Assembly: GCA_963513935.1 (NCBI GenBank)
Contig: OY740767.1
Coordinates: 83,812,060-83,876,059 of the forward strand
DNA: 64,000 nucleotides
Source: Aphrophora alni
Lineage: Eukaryota > Arthropoda > Insecta > Hemiptera > Aphrophoridae
Direction of reading: 5' to 3'
Shown: positions 40,901-49,138 of the stretch, piece by piece
Position numbering within the stretch: position 1 is the first letter of the stretch
How the letters are laid out: every line of letters begins with the position of its first letter
The notes under the pieces: generated by a model
The model's input: the letters and a program-made list of their open reading frames with translations, nothing else
The model's database searches: none
What the model was told of the DNA's origin: nothing
Made by a program: the position numbers and the translations under genes

Positions 40901-41931
40901 AATACTTTTTGAATAGTCATGTAACTTATCTAGCATATTTTAATTTCACTGTAATGCAATGAGGCGTGAAGGGGATTTGAAACATTCTTACATAGCCGTT
41001 CGTACCCAGACGCACATGAAACTCACGAAGACACATACAATTATTTAAATTTTAAAGTTCTGGTTATAGGCGAAACGTAGCCGATTTTTAGTGTATGGTA
41101 GAGTTTTAACCAAAGAAATACCTGCTAAAGTAATCCTCCCGGTTCAGACGTCAGATATTTTCATAAAGTTGCAGTTCAAATTACAGTATTTCATATATTT
41201 AAGTCAGATATGAAGAGAAGGATTTCATATCCTTTTTACAAATGTTTGAATAATTCAAAAACATTCCTTCACTATTGTTTACGCCAGTACATATGTTCTA
41301 TATAGAAATGAACAACAAAAGTGGTAATCATATTCAATAATTATTTCTCAAGCTGAACGCTAGCTCCAGTAGCTGTAGCCGTTATGGCTGGGAGGGTTTC
41401 ATCTTAAAATCAGATAAACTCATACACGTTCCGCTCATTTACTGTTTACATCACCCAATTTAGAAATATTATTAACACGAATATTTATGATAATTTTATG
41501 AGTTTCACACATTATGCGTCAGTTAATAGTAAACTATTACCCGTTATATTTTAGTAAAATGTTTAAATCAATTTAAATTACTTTAAAAATCGCCATGGTG
41601 TATCATAAAAAAATATTTAATTTTAAAATTCCAAATAAAAATGTTACACAATAATCATTTATTATGTAACCTATTAAGTTTTTGTTTAAACAATTGGAAA
41701 CAAAATAGAAAGTTTATCGCGTTGGAAAAGTTTTCAATTTGTTGGTATATATATTTTTCAAATTCTTTCCTATCACGCAATGTAAACCACAAGTCCTAAG
41801 TATAGCTATTGTTCAAATAATCTTGAAATATCTCTATCTTATAATAATTAAAAAACTTACATGTACTCTGCAGGATCTTTGGGAGCATTGTCTTCCGAAT
41901 TTTTTCTAAATTTCCTCTTCACCGACGCCAT
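9612..41931 (-). CDS. Short-chain dehydrogenase/reductase, SDR16C (RDH10/RDHE2-like)
   Basis: Seven exons, all with GT-AG introns and consistent phases, splice to at least 313 codons. Exons in transcript order: 41931-41861, 26959-26809, 24277-24120, 19958-19781, 17408-17279, 15873-15747 and 9737-9612. Residues about 34-52 form a hydrophobic N-terminal anchor, as in ER/lipid-droplet SDR16C enzymes. The Rossmann motif TGTGHGIG is at 76-83, the NNAG motif at 155-158, and the catalytic set is Asn180, Ser208, Tyr221 (YCSSK) and Lys225. [10 protein letters not shown] near 260 is the SDR16C version of the PG motif. By family the enzyme is expected to oxidise or reduce retinoids or other lipophilic alcohols/ketones with NAD(P); the substrate is not shown by sequence. 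The N-terminus is about 30 residues longer than a start at Met31 would give. The C-terminal end is uncertain. Confidence 0.9.
9738..12900. other. Intron 6, proximal half: AT-rich DNA
   Basis: No exon-like segment was seen. At about 10870-11740 the sequence is less AT-biased and carries an internal imperfect repeat (next entry); the minus strand has a purine tract gggtggggggga near 11731-11742. It may be a worn LTR or transposon non-coding region. Confidence 0.35.
11229..11465. repeat. Imperfect direct repeat, period about 167 bp
   Basis: 'acattttataaaagtttctt' at 11236 is repeated at 11403, and each is followed about 25 bases later by a related 'tctgac..actc(gg/aa)ctgt.ccctt' block. The two units are diverged between the blocks. 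Confidence 0.55.
12901..14870 (+). other. Purine-rich intron stretch, possible retroelement relic
   Basis: The plus strand is unusually rich in A and G. At 13016-13210 one plus frame reads [19 protein letters not shown] and continues with few stops, of non-random composition, but I cannot assign it. Together with the LTR-like block that follows, this may be the decayed 3' interior of an LTR retroelement. That is inference from position. Confidence 0.25.
14880..15237 (+). mobile_element. Probable LTR (right end defined by primer-binding site)
   Basis: The stretch ends ...tagttacaatt directly against a sequence complementary to the 3' end of tRNA-Lys(CUU), the position of an LTR end. Inside are a TATA-like tataaaag at 14892 and polyadenylation-like aataaa at 15073, plus a duplicated agctcttcctttt at 15044-15069. 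The left boundary is not visible, so the start is approximate. The layout fits a gypsy-type retroelement, but no gag-pol follows on the right because exon 6 begins only about 200 bases beyond the array. Confidence 0.45.
15190..15530 (+). repeat. Tandem array of LTR-end plus tRNA-Lys primer-binding sites
   Basis: Four copies of an 18-base primer-binding-site sequence matching tggcgcccaacgtggggc lie at 15238-15255 (one mismatch, t for c at position 4), 15307-15324 (exact), 15377-15394 (exact) and 15447-15464 (one mismatch). The spacing is 69, 70 and 70 bases. Each is preceded by tt(a/g)caatt or tacaatt and followed by 'caattattaaaagtataaa'. The spacer repeats a version of the LTR end (atccttgattattcatattg), so each unit is LTR terminus plus primer site. 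The sequence equals the complement of the last 18 bases of animal tRNA-Lys(CUU) with CCA. Confidence 0.85.
15747..15873 (-). CDS. SDR16C-like gene, exon 6
   Basis: Acceptor 'gttcactttag' lies above 15873; donor gtttgtac begins at 15746. It codes residues 230-271 plus two bases of codon 272. [10 protein letters not shown] is the helix after the active site and [15 protein letters not shown] is the substrate/cofactor loop. The primer-binding-site array starts only about 220 bases beyond this exon's donor. Confidence 0.92.
16461..16496. repeat. (TA)n microsatellite
   Basis: Uninterrupted alternating TA of about 36 bases. Confidence 0.95.
16815..16910. repeat. Two adjacent (TA)n microsatellites
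   Basis: Alternating TA at 16815-16844 and 16855-16910, separated by ccataatga. A long self-complementary tract likely to be length-variable. Confidence 0.95.
17279..17408 (-). CDS. SDR16C-like gene, exon 5 (active site)
   Basis: Acceptor 'cttgttttccag' lies above 17408; donor gtttgt begins at 17278. It codes residues 187-229 plus the first base of codon 230. It contains [12 protein letters not shown] with catalytic Ser208, and [11 protein letters not shown] with Tyr221 and Lys225, at the standard 12-residue spacing between Ser and Tyr. Confidence 0.93.
17409..19780. other. Intron 4
   Basis: AT-rich intron DNA. A short run of taa/att trinucleotide repeats lies near 19578-19720. No mobile element or RNA was recognised. 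Confidence 0.5.
19781..19958 (-). CDS. SDR16C-like gene, exon 4 (NNAG)
   Basis: Acceptor 'ttgttgttgtag' lies above 19958; donor gtaccg begins at 19780. It codes residues 127-186. It carries CDVSNREQV (adenine-pocket Asp), [12 protein letters not shown] and [11 protein letters not shown], the last with catalytic Asn180. The donor is weaker than the others (gtaccg), but the next exon resumes exactly at the conserved TLEAFLPGM. Confidence 0.92.
20347..20520. repeat. Direct duplication, offset 107 bp
   Basis: A block of about 67 bases starting tgaagttgcaacttttcaat and running to aaactataata at 20347-20413 recurs at 20454-20520 with few changes (gttattt/gctattt, gatatg/gatgtg). The intervening 40 bases are AT-rich and not duplicated. 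Confidence 0.85.
22268..22430 (+). repeat. Dispersed repeat, copy B
   Basis: Second copy of the repeat at 833-1005: tttaatactttaatagtatcagg at the left and cctgtactcacttaagtcagccc at the right, with an A-rich middle. It lies in intron 3 of the SDR gene. Confidence 0.5.
24120..24277 (-). CDS. SDR16C-like gene, exon 3 (cofactor motif)
   Basis: It follows acceptor 'tatcttctttag' and ends at donor gtaag (24119-24115). It codes residues 75-126 plus two bases of codon 127. It begins [17 protein letters not shown], the glycine-rich nucleotide-binding turn. [11 protein letters not shown] follows at the end of the second strand; the Asp there is the usual discriminator favouring NAD(H) over NADP(H) in SDRs, an inference only. 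Confidence 0.92.
25012..25170 (-). repeat. Dispersed repeat, copy C
   Basis: Third copy, inverted relative to A and B. Read on minus it begins ttgaatactctaatagcgtc, has gttggtcaa in the middle and ends gtactcactaaagtgagccc, the best match to copy A. Confidence 0.55.
26293..26740. repeat. Tandem duplication, period 214 bp
   Basis: Two consecutive copies: tattgaaattagtaaat begins at 26308 and again at 26522, and the blocks stay nearly identical through 'aaaacaaatgcaagtattt' and 'gactatacaaatgtaa'. High identity implies a recent event. It lies only about 70 bases beyond the exon 2 donor, inside intron 2. Confidence 0.9.
26809..26959 (-). CDS. SDR16C-like gene, exon 2 (membrane anchor)
   Basis: Acceptor 'tttgtaaatag' lies just above 26959 and donor gtaagttg starts at 26808. 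It codes residues 24-74: six linker residues, an internal Met31 that would be the start if this were the first coding exon, the hydrophobic anchor [15 protein letters not shown], and the '[14 protein letters not shown]' approach to the first Rossmann strand. An out-of-frame ATG at 26953 runs only eight codons, so a message starting in this exon would carry a short upstream ORF. Confidence 0.9.
26960..27889. other. Intron 1, part near exon 2
   Basis: AT-rich; short (TA)n near 27309-27320. Nothing else was recognised. Confidence 0.4.
28257..29060 (+). pseudogene. LINE endonuclease domain, broken
   Basis: An 88-codon open segment (28257-28523) carries the first strand of the AP-endonuclease fold, QANLH, and the region where LIQEP is expected, here LIHKA. 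After a frame change at about 28515 the domain continues [20 protein letters not shown]. The catalytic Asp/His region follows as [14 protein letters not shown], then a SDHRHI motif. At least three frameshifts and several stops interrupt it. Confidence 0.8.
29700..30650 (+). pseudogene. LINE reverse transcriptase domain, broken
   Basis: Readable pieces in alternating frames: [13 protein letters not shown] (usual KSPGPDGI), [27 protein letters not shown], then [13 protein letters not shown] text near 30150, GCPQG followed by [12 protein letters not shown] near 30290-30345, and YLEVVVVL near 30395 where YADD is expected. The substitution removes both catalytic Asp residues of that box. [16 protein letters not shown] closes the domain near 30630. 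Confidence 0.85.
31130..31870 (+). pseudogene. LINE RNase H domain and C-terminal tail, broken
   Basis: [20 protein letters not shown] carries the first RNase H Asp. [12 protein letters not shown] holds the Glu region. The expected SDSQAA reads HISQAA, so that Asp is lost. [20 protein letters not shown] corresponds to WVPGHKGxxGNExADxLA and also lacks the final Asp. Near 31826 a [11 protein letters not shown] remnant corresponds to the CxxC-EEETxxHxxxxC tail common in these elements. Confidence 0.8.
32061..37677. other. Intron 1, middle part
   Basis: Mostly AT-rich. A (caa)n-like run lies at 33840-33860. Near 35585-35611 is one of the scattered 'gtcattttgaaattt' motifs that recur at 52 kb. 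Open frames at 32564-32779 and 35026-35232 look like chance frames. No exon or element was recognised. Confidence 0.45.
37678..38500 (-). mobile_element. LINE 3' fragment: RNase H and Cys-tail
   Basis: On the minus strand, [18 protein letters not shown] near 38470 begins an RNase H domain. [15 protein letters not shown] holds its Glu and [12 protein letters not shown] its Asp. After a frame change near 38210, [18 protein letters not shown] carries the final His/Asp motif. The frame then runs open to 37678, with LFRFGLAES and [17 protein letters not shown], the CxxxxEExxxHxxxxC tail of I/R1-like LINEs. RT and everything 5' are absent, as expected of a 5'-truncated insertion. It lies in the same direction as the host gene. 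Confidence 0.85.
38501..41860. other. Intron 1, part near exon 1
   Basis: No exon or element was assigned. 39420-39870 is less AT-biased and richer in CpG than its surroundings and could be an old repeat or a regulatory segment near the promoter; the sequence alone does not say which. Confidence 0.35.
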
Positions 41932-41953
41932 TATGGTCGCGTTGCAGTCAGAC
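41861..41953 (-). CDS. SDR16C-like gene, exon 1 (start codon)
   Basis: ATG is at 41931-41929, followed by 23 codons beginning [10 protein letters not shown] (a charged, basic start), then the split codon AT|G at the donor gtaagt (from 41860). The upstream boundary may be an acceptor (ttccag just above 41953), implying a 5' untranslated exon farther upstream, or this may be close to the transcription start; I cannot decide. The frame stays open back to that point. It is tied to the next exon by phase alone: joining at 26959 gives an uninterrupted frame, with no stop in 51 codons, into a known SDR N-terminus. Confidence 0.7.
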
Positions 41954-42059
41954 CTGGAACAATCGTTTCAACTGGTTTTTATTTACAAGGATTTAATTGA
42001 ACAATTATTCCTCATAATGACATATTAAAAAATTAATGATCTTTAAAGCTCCCAAGGTT

Positions 42060-43492
42060 TACTCAAAGGTGGATCCCGCCAAGATCCTTGAAGTGCTTAG
42101 TATGGTAGGCAGGATAAGTCCCTCAAAACCGAGAACTGGAAGGTAATTGGTTTTAATAAGACAGAAAATCACCAAACCATAGTGGCATTGATTGGACGAT
42201 ACCTTTAAAAACAGCTAATATGAAAGCTTACCTGGGTTTTGGTAAAGTGCATTTTACCATACTCCAAAAGAACTATAAGTAATTGAACAATATCCCTAAG
42301 GATAATCCAGTGCAACCTCCACCACAGTAAGGCTGCTTCTGCAGTCTTCTGTCAGCGATTACTAACTGAGAACATAGACCTAGACCTTATTCAAGGACCC
42401 TGGATAAATGGAAGAAAGATAAGAGGTCTGGAAGATGCAAGAGGTAAGGTCATATAAAATAGTTCATAATTATAATAACTAGCGAACCTGTATTGAAGTT
42501 AAGTATCAACTGCGGTGTCTGCCTCTGGTTGCTTTCTGTTCCAGAAATATCACCTACGGAACAGGTAAAGGTAGAAGAGACGTCATCATGAATTCGATCT
42601 ACCTTATCTCAAACAAGGATAACTATACCATTTGAAGTTATCATCCAAAAGAGAAAGGATATTAACAGAGACTGGTCTCTAATATAGTTTAGAATACTAT
42701 ACTGTGGGATCTCTTACTAACTTTGGTGCAGATGCGGGAATATACACTGGAATGCGCACAACTGTGCCTAGCTAAAGTATATCATTATCAGGTCGGACAG
42801 TCAGGCTGCTATAAAGTCTGTAAGCTAACATGAACACTATTCATCAATAGTGTGGGATTGTCACCGAACCTTAACTAATCTTTCGGCCTAAAACCAGGTA
42901 AAACTCAGCTAGATACCAGGTCACAGAGGATACGAAGGTAACAAAAAGACAGACAAACTGGCAAGAAATGGGACCAAGAGATCCTTCAAAGGACCAGAAC
43001 CTGTATGCGGAATAACTAAAGAAGTAGCAAAAGATAGTCTAAAACTCAGAAATTGAGGAACGATGGGCGAAACTCCACGGGAAAACTATACGATTCACTG
43101 GTTCAATCAGATATGAAACTCTTTAAGTTCGTCACTTCACAAAGAGACGGAAATCTTAAGCTTCATATCAGACTATGGCGGTTTCAAGATGCGTCGTAAC
43201 ACCATGGAACTATACTAAGGAAACCTGAAATGCAGTCCAAGTAATCAGCATCTAGAAACTGCACAACATATACTTCGAAAAAGTGAACCATTAGGACGTA
43301 GAAGACAACTGATCTTTGGACCAGATGTGACCTATGAAGCGACAAGCAACCTAGCTAGGAAAATCCTGACCCTAACCAAGGGAATAGACAAAGCTAGTTA
43401 GGAATTTAAGAAGTATACTACACAATAAGTTTTTCTTGTTGAAGTGTCAAGGGCGTAACATCCCATTTCTATATAATAATAATAAATAATAA
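42060..43492 (+). mobile_element. Internally deleted LINE with (TAA)n tail
   Basis: On plus, 42055-42260 reads as the end of a gag-like ORF1 (KVYSKVDPAKILEVLSMVG). From 42305 comes the start of the endonuclease (IIQCNLHHSKAASAVFCQRL, then DLIQGPW, where the catalytic Glu of LIQEPW is Gly). About 42690 it jumps straight to RNase H (YTVGSLTNFGADAGIYTG, first Asp lost; RSDSQAAIKS retained; IPGHRGYEGNKKTDKLARN) and a tail (LETAQHILRKSEPLGRRRQL). The rest of the endonuclease and all reverse transcriptase are missing. The 3' end is aataataataaataataaaat at 43470-43491. Many stops and frameshifts; a related family to the LINE at 28-32 kb. Confidence 0.8.
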
Positions 43493-45868
43493 AATCCCTA
43501 CTTTGGCCACGTTGTACATAGTTAAATCTTACGTGTAAAAATAAAAATTTAAAGAAACAGGGTCACGTTAATTAATTGATATTACTAACTGGGGAAAGCA
43601 AACAACCTGGTGGATAAGAAAGATATCCTTTACTTCCTGAATAATACCTTAAGTCAACAATAATATCTTTCCACTCCCTATAGTCCTTTCCCTTTTTGTC
43701 ACGAATGATCAGTCTTGCTTAACAGTGAAAATGATTTATACTCATACTACTCTCCGTCTTTCAATAAAATGTTTAATGAATAAAAACAAATATTCTGAAA
43801 ATATACATAAACTTTTTAGCAATGTTGTATTTTACTTTTGAGAGAGAGATTGCAGATTGAACAAGTCTTAATTTATTCATACGAATATATAAAACTAACA
43901 AATAAAGATGCGTAACAAATTGTAGTCAAAAACACAATAAATAAATATGAAATAAAAATATGGTAATATTGTTTATATTTGGATTTAAATAATCTATGTT
44001 TTTAATGAAAATATATTTATTGTTAGTTTTTATAAAATAATCTAGGTCAGATGTTACAGCTGATTTCTGAACATTGTTATATGTTATTATTAGTATTAAA
44101 CATTATCTCGATTTGTATATATTGAACAAACAACCAGAAATAGAATATGTACTAACATTTAATCCTTCAAATGATGAAAGCTCCATCTGTGTTGTTCTAT
44201 ATTTTGCTTTCTATCATATTTAAATAATATGTTTTGATCCCTTGAAATGTCGATAGATGTTATTCGATAGCTGATATTCCAACAATCACAAAACAAGTTT
44301 TCTTAATGTTTTCAGTACCTATCAATTTTATAAAGTATGTACGGAATACAGAGTAAAATATCTCTGGCAATGGCTTTGCTTTTCTGAGGTATGTAGCCTA
44401 TAGGCCTAAGTGAAATAATACTAGAGTATATTGTTCTCATTACATTAGGTTACGGCAATTAAACTTATTACATTGTCATCTTATATATAAGAGATATAAG
44501 TCTTCATTTATTTTATGCTAAAATTATAATAATTCCTTCATTTAATAAAAGTTATTTTTTTAGAAACGAGTTTTCTGAGAGAAAAAAAGATATAACACTC
44601 AATATTTCCAGGATTGTTTGTTAGTGTTTTATGGTTGTTTTTAAAGTATGTCTATAATACAGGACAATTAGTCCTGTGTCTTTTAATTAAGAAGTTATAC
44701 CTATTATTGCACATATTAAAAATAATACAATTACTGCACTATGCCCACTTGAAACTTTAGTTTTTTTAATTATTAGGAAACTATTTGGTTTTTGTTAATT
44801 AAATTTGATTGATACATTTATTTAAATTTAGACAAATATAATATATTGTGCAAATATATCTGATTATATTGAGAGCACGAAAAATAAGATTCTTAATGAT
44901 TTTGTTGGAAGGTTATAAAATCGTCCATGATTGTGTAGTAACATATTATATTATTTAGAACAATAAATTACAAGTTTCATATAACATAGTTTGAATTTAC
45001 ATTTATACAAAACAAGATTTGTATAATGATAACAGTAAAAAGTTGGGCTCAACGGGGTTTCATGAAAGCGAAAGTTTTTAATTGTTTGGTTAAAGAAATC
45101 AATATTAACGAATTAGGCCTACATTCTGACTTTTATTATGATAGTTATTATAAATAATTTTTTAACTCATTTTTCTCGAGATAATGTGTTAATATCGACA
45201 GATTTTTATTGAATATAAATGTAATTCAGATATATTTATCTTTAAATATATTTATTACTACGGAAATTAAAAAAAGATAATTCATTTTGAAATGGCTCAA
45301 ATTGGGTGGATATTTATTTTTATTTATTTAAAAACAAAAATAACTATTTTACTTTCTTTGATATCCGAAGTAAATACAAAGTTACTGTAATTTATATGAA
45401 AGTATTTATCATACCCAACATTAGATAAAAATTGGATAAAAAAAAAAATAATAAAATTGTTTTTTTTAACGATTTTTCTGGTTAACGAACGTTGCAGAGA
45501 AGTTTATCTCACTTTGAGGACGACTGATATAATATGCACACTTCATGGGTCCTGTCTTAAAGCAAAGCCTTGACGACAATGGCAATACTTTCTGAAAGGA
45601 AATTAGCTAATTATGACTCTAGTAGAAACACACATGAGCGCGCAGGCAACTGTTCGTGTTATATAAAGTTAATTAATACAGATCGGAGCTTCAATAGGAC
45701 TAAGCGGAAATGTTCAGGTGATTTGCAAAAGATGACGGTTTAATGTCGCAACAGTAATACATTCCAAAATAGAAAACAGAAGCCATTTAATCGATTGAAT
45801 CTGACACATTTACCCAGAGAAAGAGAGAGAGGGGGAGAGAGAGAAACCAGAAATACTACTATAGGAAC
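43493..45868. other. Intergenic AT-rich DNA
   Basis: No gene was recognised. A (GA)n-like purine tract lies at 45820-45848. Confidence 0.45.
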
Positions 45869-46303
45869 GTGTTTGTTTTTATATCAGATAATACTGCGAA
45901 AGTAGTACATGACACAATTGTCATTAAAGTAGCCATGTTGGCGCATACTTCGGGTTTAATTGATATCAACTTATTTGCAAATCAAATAAGGTGTGCACAG
46001 AGAAATATATGCTTGAAATATAACTATTACGTTAAAAGAGAATTAACGATGGTTTTCAATTATGGTGGTCAAGGTTCATTTGTGTTTATTACGTTCTTCG
46101 ATCTACGTATTGTGGAGTGTGTTATGATTGACGTTAAAAAAAGATATAGACTTCCAGATTTTAAAGGGAAATGTCTCTTTCAACGTTTTTGCAACCCAAA
46201 AATTTATATTTGTGGTGGTGATAGGCCTGTTTGTTTCATTTATATCTCAGAAAATGATTGCACTTGCAACCTAATTGTAAGAAAAAAATTCCTTTTAAAA
46301 TAA
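45869..46303 (+). other. Unassigned 144-codon open frame
   Basis: The longest frame outside transposons. It starts ATG at 45888 within a frame open from 45869, has a fairly even composition with ten or so Cys, and includes FNYGGQGSFVFITFFDLRI. No signal peptide, repeat or known motif is evident, codon choice follows the AT-rich background, and no splice context or neighbour supports it. A chance frame is more likely than a gene. Confidence 0.15.
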
Positions 46304-49078
46304 CTTAAATGCCCTTTGTTACTTGGTCAAATTGTATGCCGAATAATTTATGAAGACACTCTTCTTGAGTGCATTTAAATTTTAAAATTAACCTAATTTA
46401 AGTTCATAATTAAGTTTTGGATTACGCCACTCTTAAGAATTACACGAACTTCAATATTTTTAGCAATAAGTAGGAAGCGAAACGAAATAAAGATTAAAAT
46501 TAAGGGGCTTTTATCAGAAGATTTATTTACATTTTAGGATTTTTATTTACATATTTTAGGATGCTAAAACAATTATATTCGTAGTGATAATTTGATAAGT
46601 TTTCAGTTAATATATCTAGAGAACAATTTTTACAAATTGGAACCTGGTGTTCTTTTTGAGGGGGGGGGGGTCCACCCCCAGATAATTATAAATTTTCAAA
46701 TGGGAAGTGGATCTAATGGAACTGATAAAAAATGTAGACAGAACATTTTGATAGTTTACCCATATTAAAAATGGAAAGTACAAACTTAACATCCAAAATG
46801 TACCAAACTGAGTTTGGGTTTATTTGCTGTTATCCGATTTATTCATAATCCGAGATTATCTTATGAGGTTTGGTCATAAACCTTTACTTTTCGCCTACAT
46901 TTGATGGGATATTGGATCATCTGTGGTCCGTCTCACTTTTTGACTGATACTTCTAGAACCGAAATTTTTGGTGTAACTAATACGTTTTGTTCATGTTCTA
47001 AGAGATAAATTTGTATATTTTGCATCCAAGGTGGAACATAATAAATAGAGTAGTTTAGATAAAATATACATTTTTGATGTCAATTTAATAATAGAGTTCC
47101 ATTTTCAAAAATAAAAAGTAAAGGATGTATAGTTTTAAGTAGATTATTTTCTGAACACAGAAGCAAAACCCACTTTTTGATAACTCTGTATTGTTAAAAG
47201 GATTGTACGGGTTTTATTTAAATAAAGAATTAGGATCGAATTGAATACTTTTATCTTAATGTATCGAAAAGTGTTCAATACCGATAGATTGGCGGTCTCT
47301 TCATCACCTGTAGCACATTATGAGAACCAACAAAATGTTGGTGAGACCAATAGTTTGCGTTATAAATTCTAAAGTATGGTTCGGGTTTCATGTTTGGCCT
47401 AAGAGGAAATCGCACAACTCTGCAACAATGCAAGATGTAAAAAACCTGTTCAAGTTAAACAATGCCATCAAAATGATAAAAAATAAGGCATACTTTGTCA
47501 TTTAAAAAAAAAAACAAATCTTCATTTAACTTCTTGGGAACGCAAAAAATAAATAGTTTATAAAAAAATAGTTATTCGAAGTACTTATTGCAATAACCGC
47601 ATCTTTAATTATGCAATGGTTTAGTGGTTTAGAAGATAAAAAATGTACGCTACATTGTTCTTGTACTATGTGTGAGTATATATATATATAGAGTTAAAAA
47701 AGATGGACTCCCAGTGCTGTCCTGAGTCATGGCATTTCCATTAGGAAAGAGCTAAAATTTATATTTTGGAAATTATCTAATATTATATTTATTTTAAATA
47801 TAACAGTTATTGTGTTAGCAAATTTATAATATATAAATTATACCCCCTCAAGGAAATGGTAACACCCAAAACAATGAAATGTCCACCGATCCTCACTACA
47901 CAAGTAATATCCGACCATTGTTGTGTCACTGCTTATACAGTATGCCATTACAATATAAGCTTAGATATGATAAATAATTGGCATGACTGGCTGTAATGAC
48001 AAGCTACTTCTTAATTATTGTTAGGCTTCGAGTCTTATTATCTAAGTTAATAACATGTTGTGTGGGTTTTCTTTTCTTAAGAACTTTTAGTTTTTTTTTA
48101 AATAGTCACACCTCAGAATACAATATCTCAATAAAATTATGTAGGAAGGACACACACGTGATTGATTGACGTAAAAGGATACGAATTATTTTAAGCTGAC
48201 TAAAATGATAATTTATAAGCTCATGTAGGATTTACGGATAAAAAAAACTACTCACTATTTTAAAATTTTCCTATCATCGTATTTATTGTGTCAGAATTCA
48301 CCTGACCTAATTGTAGAATTTGAAAAAATCCAACGAAAATTCTCAATGCTAAAGTAATTATACAGATTAATTTTTAATTTTGAGGTTATATGATTAAAAA
48401 CTACGTCAACACTCCTAACCTAATACTCTTATTTGTGTAAGAGGAATAATTTGGATATTGTTGATAATAAGGCTACACAAAATGGCTCTAAAAGACTTAG
48501 AAGAAACGTTATACTATAACAACAATTTGAAAATCTGACCCCATTTTAAAATCTACCAATTCTTTGTTATATTAACTAACGATTTATAAAACCGAATGTA
48601 CAATTTGAATAAAACAGGATATAAATTTATATCTTCAGACAGTTTAATAAAATATACACACATTAATTGTTGAAACATTAATTTCATTTTTAACTATTAA
48701 GGATTGTTTAGGATAGTGCAACAACCAACAGTTTAAAAAAGTGTCAACTCAGTGGCTTTCGCTCCATCCATCGCCAAACATAAAAAAAAACTTTTTAACG
48801 TCTTTCTCCAATAATTAAAAAATTCTAAATTCTGAAAACAAAGAATTTCTAAATTGAATTTAAGAAAATGTGAACTAGCATATCAACTAATTTTAAAATA
48901 TAAATTCCCTTTTGACCTAAATTACGGATCAATCTTCTTTTCTTTTTCACCTCTTTCATTAATTGCTATTGATTTTTTTAATATCAGGTGATCACATTGT
49001 TTCACAGTTAATTTTTAAGCATAAATTGTTATTTTCTATTGCTACGAATAAGCTTTTAGTAAAGCTATACTCTTTTAG

Positions 49079-49079
<1 letters not shown>
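46304..49079. other. Intergenic AT-rich DNA
   Basis: A G10 run lies at about 46660-46670, directly followed by a tccacccccag block (partial palindrome), and a short (TA)n at 47668-47680. No gene was seen. Confidence 0.4.

Positions 49080-49135
<56 letters not shown>
49080..49135. repeat. (TA)n microsatellite
   Basis: About 56 bases of alternating AT; it creates the Tyr-Ile run in a plus-strand frame there. Confidence 0.95.
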
Positions 49136-49138
<3 letters not shown>

